From Anaerolineae bacterium (GTDB lineage: Bacteria; Chloroflexota; Anaerolineae; Promineifilales; Promineifilaceae): a stretch of 60,065 nt of DNA. Positions 25,056-35,273 of the stretch are shown one piece after another. Each line of letters starts with the position of its first letter. The first letter of the stretch is position 1. Position numbers and translations under genes: made by a program. The notes under the pieces were generated by a model, which ran no database searches, had not been told where the DNA came from, and saw only the letters and a list, made by a program, of their open reading frames with translations. Where the stretch lies: contig JAHBVI010000032.1 of the NCBI GenBank assembly GCA_019637635.1, positions 1-60,065 of the forward strand. Direction: 5' to 3'.

Positions 25056-25586
25056 ATGTTTAATCATTTGTTGATTCCTTTGGATGGCTCAGAACTGGCC
25101 GAGGCGGCCTTGCCCATGGTCCTGGCTATAGCTGAACGCTTTGACAGCAAAATCACCCTGCTGCGCGTGATCAATCCCCCCTATTACGCCAGCGCCGGTC
25201 ACGATTATGCCGGGTTTAACGCCGCCCTGCATCAGGAAGGCGTCGCTTATATTGAAGCCCAACAAAAGAAACTGCAAGAGGCCGGCTTTAACGCTCAGGT
25301 GCGGCTGATGGAAGGGGATTTCATCGCCGATACCATTTTAGACGTGGCCGATATGTTAGAGGTGGATGCCATTGCCATGAGTACCCACGGCCGTGGTGGT
25401 ATTCGCCGTTGGGTTTTTGGCAGCGTGGCCGATAAGGTGCTGCAACATGCGCGCATCCCCATCCTGCTGGTGCGGGCCGGTGTAACCGAAGAAGAACCGG
25501 CGCCCATTATCCTGCCGGCAGTGGAAAGCCCCGAAGAGTTGCGTGCCCGCGCCGATCTGTCGGAGTTAATCAGGAGTGATCGTTAA
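25056..25586 (+). CDS. Universal stress protein, UspA family
   Basis: A 176-residue single-domain UspA protein. It starts NHLLIPLDGSELAEAALP, has the acidic loop and Asp typical of the ATP-binding form, and the nucleotide motif STHGRGGIRRWVFGSVADKVL near residues 108-128. About 30 extra residues follow the core. Such proteins bind ATP and appear under starvation or respiratory stress. The ATG follows GGAGGT, directly after a 21-bp palindrome. The LAL-type regulator gene begins 56 bp downstream, perhaps with its own promoter. Confidence 0.93.
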   Translation: MFNHLLIPLDGSELAEAALPMVLAIAERFDSKITLLRVINPPYYASAGHDYAGFNAALHQEGVAYIEAQQKKLQEAGFNAQVRLMEGDFIADTILDVADMLEVDAIAMSTHGRGGIRRWVFGSVADKVLQHARIPILLVRAGVTEEEPAPIILPAVESPEELRARADLSELIRSDR

Positions 25587-25630
25587 GCGAAAACGTGGCG
25601 TCTGTTTTCGCCCGGATGGGCGTCCTTCTT

Positions 25631-25636
25631 TATAAT
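25631..25636 (+). promoter_or_regulatory. TATAAT box six bases before the LAL gene start
   Basis: A consensus -10 hexamer with six bases between it and a GTG codon (25643). Transcription would start at or next to the GTG, giving a leaderless mRNA. Similar TATAAT-to-start spacing occurs at 44062-44057 (minus) and 51009-51014. Confidence 0.5.
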
Positions 25637-25642
25637 TTCTAT

Positions 25643-28270
25643 GTGACGCCCATTCTTTTGCACACCAAACTGCTGCCGCCGCAGCCACGGCCGTTTCTCA
25701 TCCACCGCCCCGCCCTTCTGCACCAATTAACAGCCGGGCATCAGGGCAAACTGACGATGGTTTCTGCCCCGGCGGGCTTTGGCAAAACCACCCTCGTCGC
25801 CCACTTTGTCGCCCATCTGGCAAAACCAGACAGTAGCTGCTGGCTTTCGCTGGATGAGGCCGACAATGAACCGACGCGCTTTTTCAGATACGTCAGCGCC
25901 GCGCTGCAAACGGCCGTGCCCACCATCGGCCTCACCACAGCCCATCACCTGGCTGCCCCCCAACCGCCACCCCTGGAAACGATCCTGACCTTGTTGTGTA
26001 ATGAATTGCAGGGAGTAGACGGCCGTGTCACCCTCGTCCTCGATGATTATCACCTGATTACCCATCCCGCCATCCACCAGGCCATGGCCTTCTGGCTAGA
26101 CCACCTGCCGCCCAACCTGCACCTCATCCTCACCACCCGCGCCGACCCGCCGCTGCCGCTGGCCCGCCTGCGGGCGCGGGGGGAACTGGCCGAACTGCGC
26201 GCCGCCGACCTGCGTTTTACCACCGAAGAAGCCGCCGCCTTTTTGCAGCAGGCATTGGGCATTCGCCTCTCCCTGGCGGATGTGGCTGCCCTGGAGCAGC
26301 GCACCGAAGGCTGGATTGCCGGTTTACAGTTGGCCGCGCTTTCCATGCGTGGCCGGGACGATGTGACCGGTTTCATTGAGGTGTTTAGCGGCAGCCACGC
26401 CTACGTGCTGGATTACCTGGTGGAGGAGGCGCTGCGGCAGTTGCCGGGGGATGTGCAGCGTTTTTTGCAGGAAACGGCTGTGCTTGACCACCTCAGCGCC
26501 CCCTTGTGTACGGCCGTGACCGGCCACCCAGACAGCGCCGCCCTGCTGCGCCAGCTTTACCAATCCAACCTCTTTCTGGAAGCGCTAGACGACCGCCGTG
26601 AATGGTTCCGTTTCCACGCCCTGTTTCGTGATGTGCTGCTGGTGCAGTTGCAAGCCAGCCAACCAGACCGCATCCAGGAATTGCACGGCCGTGCCAGCCG
26701 CTGGTTTGCGCAGGCCGGGCAAATTGGCCCGGCGCTGCACCACGCCCTGGCCGCCCACGATGATGATTATGCCGCTCACCTGGTGGAGCAACACGCCTGG
26801 GACATCTTCGAGCGCGGCGAGATGCTCACCATTCGCACCTGGCTGAACAGGCTGCCACCCGTGCTGATTCAGTCCCGCCCCTGGCTGGCGCTCATCCAGA
26901 CCAGCATCCTGCTGACGACGGGCCAACTGGCGGCCGCGGCCCAGGCAATCACCACTCTGCAAACACGCCCCGACCTGCCCGCCGACCCGGCCTTTGCCGG
27001 TGAATTGGCCCATTTACGCGGCACATTGGCCCGCTTTCAGGGGGACAGCCAGACGGCTATTGCCTGTGCCCGGCAGGCGCAGGCGCTGCTGCCGGCCGGG
27101 CGCAAAAGTTCACACGCGGCGGCGCGGCTCAATCTGGCAATGGCGTACATCGCCCAGGGGGAAACGGCCGCCGCGCGCCAGGCATTGGCGGAGGCCACGA
27201 CCGTTGATCCCCACTCGCAAATTGCCCAGGGCGCCTGGCTGGGGTTGGTCTGGCTTTACGTGCGCCAGGGCCAGTTGAGCGCCGCCGCCCAGGTCTACCG
27301 GCAGGCGATTGACCGGATGGCGCTTGATGACGGCCGTGTTGCCCCCACCAGCGGCGCCGCTTACGTCGGGCTGGCGGAGGTTCTCTTGCTGCGTTACGAC
27401 CTGACGGCGGCCCGGTCGGCGCTGGAAATGGGGATTGCCCGGCTGCGTGGCTCCATCGAGCAGATATTGTTGGCGCTGGCTTACGGCCGTCTGGCGCAGG
27501 TGCAGCAGGCATTGGGACATCCTGAGCAGGCCCGCGCCGTGCTGGCCGAAGCTGACGCCTGGCTGGCCGAACTACGGCTGACCGATTTAGGCTTTGGCCG
27601 CATTATCGCCGGTTACCGGGCCTGGCTGGCGCTGCGGCAGGGGGACTTGCCCGCCGCTACCCATTGGGCCGATACCAGTGGTCTGCTGGCGGACACCCAG
27701 TTGAGCAGTATCAGCGAACTGCTGTATCCCATTTTGGCGCGGGTGCTGCTGGCCGACGGCCGTGCTGCTGCTGCCCAATCCATCCTCCATACCTTGCAAG
27801 AGCAGATGACGGCCCGGCAGTGGCCCGGCCAACTGGTGGAGGTCTATCTGCTCCAGGCGTTGGCCTCGGCCGGGCAGCGCCGCCACGACGAGGCGTTGGC
27901 GGCGTTTACCCAGGCGTTGACCCTGGCCGCGGCCGAAGAGAATCTGTTCTGGTTTGTGGACGAGGGTGCGCCGGCAGCGCACCTGCTGGATCAGGTTGGC
28001 GAACCGCTGGTGAGTACGCCCTTTGTCCGCCGGTTAAAACGGCTGCTGGCACAGCCCACCACCTGGCCCACGTCGCCAGAAACGTTGAGCGAACGGGAGT
28101 TGGAAGTGCTGCGCCTGGTGGCGGCCGGCGCCACCAATCAAGAAATCGCCGACCGGCTGGTGATCGCCTTACCCACCGTGAAAAAACACATGAGCAACAT
28201 CTTCAGCAAGCTCAACGCCGCCAACCGCACCCAGGCCATTGCGCACGGCCGTGCCCTGGGTCTGCTCTAA
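25643..28270 (+). CDS. MalT-type (LAL) LuxR-family ATP-dependent regulator
   Basis: An 875-residue STAND-class regulator. From the GTG at 25643 it starts TPILLHTKLLPPQPRPFLI, which matches the usual LAL beginning, so this start is preferred over GTG 25595 or ATG 25616. Walker A is APAGFGKTT (about 42-50), Walker B VTLVLDDYHLI, and the arginine-sensor stretch is LILTTRADPPLPLARLRAR. The middle 400 residues are TPR-like helical repeats that bind an inducer. The C-terminus is a LuxR HTH (LSERELEVLRLVAAG, then NQEIADRLVIALPTVKKHMSNIF). It is not in an obvious operon with a target gene; regulon unknown. Confidence 0.92.
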   Translation: MTPILLHTKLLPPQPRPFLIHRPALLHQLTAGHQGKLTMVSAPAGFGKTTLVAHFVAHLAKPDSSCWLSLDEADNEPTRFFRYVSAALQTAVPTIGLTTAHHLAAPQPPPLETILTLLCNELQGVDGRVTLVLDDYHLITHPAIHQAMAFWLDHLPPNLHLILTTRADPPLPLARLRARGELAELRAADLRFTTEEAAAFLQQALGIRLSLADVAALEQRTEGWIAGLQLAALSMRGRDDVTGFIEVFSGSHAYVLDYLVEEALRQLPGDVQRFLQETAVLDHLSAPLCTAVTGHPDSAALLRQLYQSNLFLEALDDRREWFRFHALFRDVLLVQLQASQPDRIQELHGRASRWFAQAGQIGPALHHALAAHDDDYAAHLVEQHAWDIFERGEMLTIRTWLNRLPPVLIQSRPWLALIQTSILLTTGQLAAAAQAITTLQTRPDLPADPAFAGELAHLRGTLARFQGDSQTAIACARQAQALLPAGRKSSHAAARLNLAMAYIAQGETAAARQALAEATTVDPHSQIAQGAWLGLVWLYVRQGQLSAAAQVYRQAIDRMALDDGRVAPTSGAAYVGLAEVLLLRYDLTAARSALEMGIARLRGSIEQILLALAYGRLAQVQQALGHPEQARAVLAEADAWLAELRLTDLGFGRIIAGYRAWLALRQGDLPAATHWADTSGLLADTQLSSISELLYPILARVLLADGRAAAAQSILHTLQEQMTARQWPGQLVEVYLLQALASAGQRRHDEALAAFTQALTLAAAEENLFWFVDEGAPAAHLLDQVGEPLVSTPFVRRLKRLLAQPTTWPTSPETLSERELEVLRLVAAGATNQEIADRLVIALPTVKKHMSNIFSKLNAANRTQAIAHGRALGLL

Positions 28271-28387
28271 ATAAGCGTCTAAAAACAACCTCCCAATTTG
28301 AGATATGGAGACTCAGTAGATCGAAATGAGAGGAGTGGGCATCTGAGGATGCGCCGCTCCGCCACATGAGATTGTCTGATTTTTAAC

Positions 28388-28507
28388 TGTCATTCCGAGC
28401 GGAGTCTGCGAAGCGAGGAATCTTTCGCCTCAAACAACACTGAAGATTCCTCGTCGAAGACTCCTCGGAATGACAATGAAAAGTTGAGATTGTTTTGTTA
28501 ACACTGT
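28388..28507. repeat. TGTCATTCCGAG...CGGAATGACA inverted-repeat element, copy 3
   Basis: The core at 28388-28475 matches the copies at 3700 and 12458. It continues after TGACA with a 32-bp flank ending GTTAACACTGT that is shared with copy 2. It lies in a 690-bp gene-free stretch after the LAL regulator. Confidence 0.8.
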
Positions 28508-28512
28508 GCTAA

Positions 28513-28566
28513 GAGATTAGGAGATTGGCAATCTCCCAATCTCCCAATCTCCCAATCTCTCAATCG
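28513..28566. repeat. Tandem CTCCCAATCT palindromic tract
   Basis: AGATTAGGAGATTGGCA is followed by three CTCCCAATCT units and CTCTCAATC, so the left part pairs with the right. The same unit forms the tracts at 55360-55420 and 56610-56682. Confidence 0.75.
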
Positions 28567-28770
28567 CCTGCGGCCACCGGTTTCCAACCGCGCCACTTCC
28601 CGCCAAAATACAACTCGACAATCATCCTTTGGTATACCTGCGTTACGGCCGTTCTGGTTTATGCTTCCCACCATCACTTGACCATTCACAGCAGGCGCTT
28701 GAACAAACCCGACGGTTGTACACAGAGCAAAGTCGGCATGCGCCGACTGTAACAATCCTCAATGATTTGT

Positions 28771-28934
28771 GAGGGGAGGAGAGGCTTTAGCCGATACGTA
28801 GTTCGCCTAAAGGCTCTCCTCCGACTGTCTACAGTCGCAATGTAGGCCAGACCGCAAAGGCGGTCATTGCCTTGTGTAGCCGCGAATTTATTCGCCAGGC
28901 GTAGATTGCCGATCATAATCGCCTACTACAAACG
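28771..28934. repeat. Composite palindromic repeat, relative of the MITE interior
   Basis: GGAGGAGAGGCTTTAG...CCTAAAGGCTCTCCTCC (28776-28822) is a diverged form of the core of the 106-bp MITE at 44361 and 47285, without its terminal sequence. It is followed by small hairpins (GACTGTCTACAGTC, GACCGCAAAGGCGGTC, GCGAATTTATTCGC) and closes with GCCTACTACAAACG, shared with 12937-12995. No coding sequence seen. Confidence 0.7.
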
Positions 28935-28963
28935 AAACGAACGTATTTTCGGAGGAAAAAGAC

Positions 28964-29500
28964 ATGACAACCGGAACAATTATTTTTTTGAATGGCACAT
29001 CCAGCTCAGGCAAAAGCACGGTGGCTAAAGCATTACAGCAGCTATTGGACAGCCCGGCAATGCACGTGGAAGTAGACACCTTTGCCCACATGCTGCCGGA
29101 GGGATTTCTGGAAACGGCCGATCCCCCCGTGCGCAAAGAGGCCGCTGCCCGCCTCATCAGTGGATTTCATCAGGCGGTGGCGGCGCTGGCTGCGGCGGGC
29201 AACACCATTATCCTGGATCATGTGGTGCCCTCGCCCAAGTGGTGGCAGGAGTGCATGACCCTGTTTGCTCCCTATACGCTGCTCACCGTAGGCGTACATT
29301 GCCCACTGGCCGAGTTGGAGCAGCGCGAAGCGGCGCGCGGCGACCGCCAGCCCGGTTTGGCGCGGATGCAACTGGAGCATGTACATCAGCATGGCCCTTA
29401 CCAGGTGGAAGTGGACACCAGCCAGCTCTCGCCGGAAGCGTGCGCGGCTCAGATTGAAGCTGCCCTGACGCGGCTTTCTCAGGGGGAGTTGGTGAGATGA
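28964..29500 (+). CDS. Chloramphenicol phosphotransferase-like P-loop kinase
   Basis: A 178-residue nucleotide kinase-fold protein. Walker A is NGTSSSGKST (about 10-19), the substrate-helix Asp is in VEVDTFAHMLPEG, and the lid/adenine region EQREAARGDRQPGLARMQ plus YQVEVDTS matches the CPT family. The family phosphorylates chloramphenicol in Streptomyces, but most members have unknown substrates, so resistance is not claimed. GGAGGAAAAAG precedes the ATG. The following CPBP protease gene overlaps by 4 bp, so both are translated together. Confidence 0.87.
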   Translation: MTTGTIIFLNGTSSSGKSTVAKALQQLLDSPAMHVEVDTFAHMLPEGFLETADPPVRKEAAARLISGFHQAVAALAAAGNTIILDHVVPSPKWWQECMTLFAPYTLLTVGVHCPLAELEQREAARGDRQPGLARMQLEHVHQHGPYQVEVDTSQLSPEACAAQIEAALTRLSQGELVR

Positions 29501-30267
29501 TTACTCTGCAAAAACCGTTGTTTTGGCGTACTTTGTTGGATAAATGGGCGGTCATGGTTTTTTGTGTGGTGGTGGTGCTGGTTTCGGTAACGGCCGTGCT
29601 GCTGCTGCCGTTATTGCTGGGGCCGATGTTGGTGGTATTTGTGCCGGCGGTTACGGCCGTGTGCCTCATTATCCTCACCGGTGGCAAACAGCAGGCACAA
29701 AAGCAGTTATTTTCCCGCGCGGCCTGGCGCATCAGTCTGAAATGGGCGGCTATTAGCCTGGGGGTGGCGCTGCTGCTGCGCCTGGGCATTAGCCTGATGG
29801 GGCTGGCGTTGGGGTATGCCTTCCAGCCGGGCGCAGTTGTCCCCTTGTTGGTTATGACTTTTCTATTTGCAGCCGGGGAAGAAATCGGCTGGCGGGGATT
29901 TGCCTTGCCGCGCGTGTTGGCCAACGGCTGGTCGCCATTGGCGGCGGCGCTGCTGCTGGGGCTGCCCTGGGCGCTGCTGCATCTGCCACTCACCCTGCCG
30001 GGTAAGCTGTCGGCAGGCACACCCATGCCGGCCCAATTCCTGGTGATGTTATCCATGTCGGTGATGATGACGTGGGTATATCTGGCTTCTGGGCGCAGCC
30101 TGACGGCGGCGACGCTGCTGCACGGCGGGCAAAATGCGCTGGTTATCCTCAATTATGATTTGCCGCCGCTGGTTTCTGGTTGGTTGATGGCCGTTGTCTA
30201 TGGGATCGCCGCCCTGATTATCATTTTTGGTTCCACCAGATTTCGCGGGGGGTGGCGTGACGTGTGA
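29497..30267 (+). CDS. CPBP-family intramembrane metalloprotease, second copy
   Basis: A 256-residue membrane protein with about seven hydrophobic segments. Motif 1 is EEIGWRGFALPR, motif 2 is in LPWALLHLPLTL and motif 3 in LLHGGQNAL, matching CAAX/Abi-type proteases. The ATG overlaps the stop of the CPT-like kinase. The last codons and the stop (TGG CGT GAC GTG TGA) are formed by a GTGATGCGTGA-type repeat tract that continues beyond the gene. The substrate is unknown. Confidence 0.87.
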   Translation: MITLQKPLFWRTLLDKWAVMVFCVVVVLVSVTAVLLLPLLLGPMLVVFVPAVTAVCLIILTGGKQQAQKQLFSRAAWRISLKWAAISLGVALLLRLGISLMGLALGYAFQPGAVVPLLVMTFLFAAGEEIGWRGFALPRVLANGWSPLAAALLLGLPWALLHLPLTLPGKLSAGTPMPAQFLVMLSMSVMMTWVYLASGRSLTAATLLHGGQNALVILNYDLPPLVSGWLMAVVYGIAALIIIFGSTRFRGGWRDV

Positions 30268-30336
30268 TGCGTGATGTGTGACGTGTGACGTGTGATGCGT
30301 GACGGGTGAGGTCTCACCCGTCACGCATCACGCATT
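30255..30336. repeat. GTGATGCGTGA palindromic tract at convergent gene ends
   Basis: Tandem GTGA(T/C)GYGTGA units up to 30309, then the complementary TCACGCATCACGCAT units, forming a long imperfect hairpin. It overlaps the ends of both convergent genes and supplies both TGA stop codons. It probably acts as a bidirectional terminator or mRNA 3' stabiliser. Confidence 0.8.
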
Positions 30337-31301
30337 ACCAACGAAGTTAAAAAGCGCAATTTTTCCATGAATTGAGATGTACCGCCGCCTTCATGCTCGT
30401 TGTAGGGGTAGACGACGATTTGTTTGTGGGCCGAGGCCAGATGGTTGTAGGCAGCGTAAACGGTGGAGGGAGGGCAGATGGCGTCCATCAGCCCTACGGA
30501 AAAGAGGGCGGGCGCTTGAATACGAGTGGCAAAGTTGACGCCATCGAAGTAAGACAGTGTGTGAAAAACGGTCTCGATCTTGTCGCGGTGGACGGCGCAG
30601 TAATTGGTGAGTTCGTGGTAGGGCATGGCGTCGGTGATTTCGGTGGCCCGGCGATAATGGCAAAGGAAGGGCACATCGGGTAAGACGGCCGTGACGCCCC
30701 CCACCAAACCACCCACCGCAATCGTAATGCCGCCCCCCTGGCTACCGCCGGTGAGGATGATGTGGTTAGGGTCTACGGCCGTGTGCGACTGTGCCGCCGC
30801 CACCGCCCGCACCCCATCTGTAAACAACCGCCGGTAATAATAGGTGGATGGATTCAAAATCCCTTTGGTCATGTAACCGGGGTGGTGGGGATTGCTGCCC
30901 GCCGGTTCCGGGTCGGGGGTGTCGCCGCCGCGCCAGGTACTCCCCTGGCCGCGTGTATCCATCACCAGGTGCGCATAGCCAGCGGCGCTCCAGCCCAGCC
31001 ATTCATAGGGCAGGCCGCGCCCGCCGCCGTAACCGATAAATTCCACCACACAGGGCAGCGGCCCACGGCGCTGCCGGGGCAACAAGAACCACCCCTTCAC
31101 CGGCTGCCCGCCAAAGCCATTAAAGGTTACGTCAAACGCTTCTACCGTTTTTAAGCCGTAATCCACCGGCTCAAACCGGGCGTCCAGGGGAAACGCGCCG
31201 GCTTCGGCCAGCGTTTTTTGCCAGAAAACATCAAAATCGGCCGGTTCCATGCGGGCCGGTTTATACACTTCCAACTCGGCCAGGGGCATGTCTACAAACA
31301 T
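30321..31301 (-). CDS. Acetylxylan esterase / cephalosporin-C deacetylase family hydrolase
   Basis: A 326-residue alpha/beta hydrolase of carbohydrate esterase family 7. Seen: the nucleophile Ser in LTGGSQGGGI, the acid Asp in VGLMDAICPPST, the His in YNEHEGGG, and the typical early segment EFIGYGGGRGLPYEWL plus DTRGQGSTW. These enzymes remove acetyl groups from xylo-oligosaccharides. The ATG at 31301 (MFVDMPLAELEVYKP) matches family starts; an upstream extension runs through a repeat tract. The stop codon and last residues (VMRDA) come from the GTGATGCGTGA tract. It follows pgk on the same strand. Confidence 0.9.
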   Translation of the reverse strand: MFVDMPLAELEVYKPARMEPADFDVFWQKTLAEAGAFPLDARFEPVDYGLKTVEAFDVTFNGFGGQPVKGWFLLPRQRRGPLPCVVEFIGYGGGRGLPYEWLGWSAAGYAHLVMDTRGQGSTWRGGDTPDPEPAGSNPHHPGYMTKGILNPSTYYYRRLFTDGVRAVAAAQSHTAVDPNHIILTGGSQGGGITIAVGGLVGGVTAVLPDVPFLCHYRRATEITDAMPYHELTNYCAVHRDKIETVFHTLSYFDGVNFATRIQAPALFSVGLMDAICPPSTVYAAYNHLASAHKQIVVYPYNEHEGGGTSQFMEKLRFLTSLVMRDA

Positions 31302-31322
31302 GGTTCGTACCCTTAACTTGAG

Positions 31323-31370
31323 GTGATGCGTGATGCGTGATTCGTGAGGGGTCACGCATCACGCATCACG
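31323..31370. repeat. GTGATGCGTGA palindromic tract after pgk
   Basis: Units GGTGATGCGTGATGCGTGA on one side pair with TCACGCATCACGCATCACG on the other, around ATTCGTGAGGGG. The tract starts two bases beyond the pgk stop codon and lies between pgk and the esterase gene in the same direction. Confidence 0.8.
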
Positions 31371-31372
31371 TT

Positions 31373-32593
<1,221 letters not shown>

Positions 32594-32771
32594 CTCACAT
32601 CCTTTTGCATAGAGGCTTCTGAAAGGTTGGTCTATTATACCGCGATTGTGACAATGTTCACCAACCTGTAGGGAGGAGGCAGAGGGAAATTGTTGGTCTG
32701 GCGAGACAAGGTTTTGCCCAACTGCCTCATCCCTACTTGCGTACCGACCATTAACATATTAACATAACACC

Positions 32772-35270
32772 ATGTCAAAGGGCGATTATAAGTTTGAGTA
32801 CATGGAAAAGTACCGGGCAGCGCCGGGCAAGCAGGGGGGCAAACCAACAGGGGGCCAGAAAAAACGGGGCTGCCTGATGACCATTTTCCTGGTGATGGTC
32901 TGGTTGGGATTGGCCGGTTTGCTGCTGGCGGTGTTGGGGTTTGTGGGCGTCTACATTTACCTCAGTGACCAGCTAGAGGATTCCATTGCCCAGGTGACGG
33001 ATTTCCGGGGCACGGGGATAGGGGGCACGCCGCGTTTTTATGACCGCAATGGTAACTTGCTGTTTGAATTGACGACCACGGAAAAGCGGGTCTGGCTGCC
33101 CTACGAAGATATTTCTAAGGATGTGATTAACGCCACCGTTGCCGTGGAAGATGACACCTTCTGGACAAACCCTGGTTTTGACCCGGCGGCGATTGGGGCG
33201 GCGGTGTGGAGCAATGTGCGGCGAGAGGCAAACGGCCGTCCCATCGGCGCCTCCACCATCACCCAACAACTGGTACGCCACGTAGCCTTTGATTACACCG
33301 ACCGCGTCAGCGTCAGTTATGACCGCAAAATCCGCGAAATTTTCCTGGCCTGGATCATGACCCAACGGCGCAGCAAAGCGGCCATCATCCAGATGTACCT
33401 GAACGAAATTTATTACGGCAATCTGGCGTATGGCGTGGAAGCCGCCGCCCAGACCTACTTCGGCAAACCGGCCAAAGAGCTGACGCTGGCCGAAGCTGCG
33501 TTTTTGGCCGGGCTGCCGCAGTCGCCGCTGCAATGGGACCCCTACACCAATTTTGAAGGGGCCAAGGCGCGCCAGGAGATGGTTTTAGACCTGATGCTGG
33601 GCGATGGGGTGATTGATTACGTGCAGGCCGAGGTGGCTAAAGGCGTCACCCTGCATCTGCAACCGCGTATTACGCTGCAAGAGCAGGCTGCCAGCGTGGT
33701 GCTGGAAGCGCCCCACTTTGTGCTGTATGTGCAGAATGAACTGGAGCGGCGCTACGGCGCGGATGCCATTACCCGCAGCGGCTGGCAAATTACCACCAGC
33801 CTGGATTTGAACATGCAAAACATGGTGCAGCAGGAGGCGCGCGACTGGGTGGCCCAAAATGCCGCTGCGCACGACGTGAGTAACGCTTCGGTGGTCATCC
33901 TGAAGCCGGGCACGGGGGAAATCCTGGCGATGTTGGGCAGCCTGGATTATTTTAACAGCGCCATTGCCGGGCAGGTGAACATCGCCATCAGCCCGCGCCA
34001 GCCGGGCAGCAGCATCAAGCCACTGACCTACGTGGCGGCCATGGAGAAGGGGTGGACGACGGCGGACGTGCTGTGGGACACGCCCATGGTGCTGGATATG
34101 GGTGGCGGCGAAACGATGGCTCCCCGTAATTATGACGGTTATTTTCATGGGCCGGTGCTGTTTCGGGATGCGCTGGCCAACAGTTACAACATCCCGCCTA
34201 TTCATCTGCTGAAAGACATCGGCATTCCCAATTTTATTGCCACAGCGCGGCGCATGGGGGTGGAATCATTGAAGGAGCCGCCCGGTTTTTATGGGCTGGC
34301 GCTGACGTTGGGTGGTGGGGAAGTGCCGCTGCTGGAGATGACCCATGCGTATGCTACGCTGGCGAACCAGGGGCAAAAACCGCGCCTGACGAGTGTGCTG
34401 CGCATCACCGACAGCCGGGGTAATGTGGTGTATGACGCCCAGGCCAACCAACTGCCGCCGGTGAATGCCGTTGACCCCAAGATCGCCTATATCATCACCG
34501 ATATTTTGGATGATGATGTGGCCCGTATGCCGGCGATGGGCCGGGATAACGCTATGGCGCTGCCCTTTCCGGCGGCGGTGAAGACGGGCACGACCAATGA
34601 TTTCCGCGATGACTGGACGATTGGCTATACGCCGGGTGTGGTGGTGGGGGTGTGGCTGGGTAATGCCGACGGCCGTCCCATGCACGATTGGTCGGGTGTG
34701 CGCGCTGCCGCGCCGCTGTGGAACACCATTATGCAGACGATTTATGTCACGCCGGAGATGGTGCAGAGTTTGTGGGTAGACGGCCGTCCGCCTCTGGATG
34801 CCTTTATCCAACCGCAAGGTATTGAAAGCCGGCTGGTCTGTCTGCCGCAGGGCACGGGCGGCGGTGCGTGCAGCGCCACCCGGACGGATTGGTTTATTGT
34901 GGGCAAACCGGCGCATGGCAACGGCCGTGTGCAATACTTCATCAACCCCGAAGAAAACGCCGGCGCCTGGACGCTCTCTACCCTGCCGCTGCCCGCCGAC
35001 GAAGCGCAGCGATTCCTGCAAAGCCAACCGGCGCTGATTGATGGCGTGAAGATGCCGGCCCCCACCGAATGTGTGGTGAACACCACTGGGGCTATACCGG
35101 GCGCCACCACCCGCCTCTACCTGCCCATTCCCCCCCATTACCCCGACGAAGTGCGCGCCCGCATCTGGGCGCAGGGGCGCTACCGCATGGCCCCGCCCAT
35201 CGTCTGCCCACACAGCGTCATCCAGGCACACAAATCGCCACCAACGCCACGGGGTACGGCCGTGCCGTAA
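32772..35270 (+). CDS. Class A penicillin-binding protein (PBP1-type)
   Basis: An 832-residue bifunctional cell-wall synthase. A short cytoplasmic tail and one membrane helix (about 37-65) precede a GT51 glycosyltransferase domain with the catalytic Glu in VAVEDDTFW and the motifs ASTITQQLVRH and EIYYGNLAYGVEAAA. The transpeptidase domain has the nucleophile in PGSSIKPLTY, SYN, and KTGTTNDFRD. The last 150 residues are an extension with paired cysteines of unknown role. It polymerises and cross-links peptidoglycan outside the membrane, which implies a murein wall. Confidence 0.95.
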   Translation: MSKGDYKFEYMEKYRAAPGKQGGKPTGGQKKRGCLMTIFLVMVWLGLAGLLLAVLGFVGVYIYLSDQLEDSIAQVTDFRGTGIGGTPRFYDRNGNLLFELTTTEKRVWLPYEDISKDVINATVAVEDDTFWTNPGFDPAAIGAAVWSNVRREANGRPIGASTITQQLVRHVAFDYTDRVSVSYDRKIREIFLAWIMTQRRSKAAIIQMYLNEIYYGNLAYGVEAAAQTYFGKPAKELTLAEAAFLAGLPQSPLQWDPYTNFEGAKARQEMVLDLMLGDGVIDYVQAEVAKGVTLHLQPRITLQEQAASVVLEAPHFVLYVQNELERRYGADAITRSGWQITTSLDLNMQNMVQQEARDWVAQNAAAHDVSNASVVILKPGTGEILAMLGSLDYFNSAIAGQVNIAISPRQPGSSIKPLTYVAAMEKGWTTADVLWDTPMVLDMGGGETMAPRNYDGYFHGPVLFRDALANSYNIPPIHLLKDIGIPNFIATARRMGVESLKEPPGFYGLALTLGGGEVPLLEMTHAYATLANQGQKPRLTSVLRITDSRGNVVYDAQANQLPPVNAVDPKIAYIITDILDDDVARMPAMGRDNAMALPFPAAVKTGTTNDFRDDWTIGYTPGVVVGVWLGNADGRPMHDWSGVRAAAPLWNTIMQTIYVTPEMVQSLWVDGRPPLDAFIQPQGIESRLVCLPQGTGGGACSATRTDWFIVGKPAHGNGRVQYFINPEENAGAWTLSTLPLPADEAQRFLQSQPALIDGVKMPAPTECVVNTTGAIPGATTRLYLPIPPHYPDEVRARIWAQGRYRMAPPIVCPHSVIQAHKSPPTPRGTAVP

Positions 35271-35273
35271 GGA

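Noticed and set aside
28513..28566. Repeated CTCCCAATCT units as a CRISPR array
   Set aside because: Units are 10 bp, contiguous and without spacers; no cas genes are present. It is a tandem palindromic tract.
28964..29500. Chloramphenicol resistance gene
   Set aside because: The protein is CPT-like, but the family has mostly unknown substrates and there is no resistance context.
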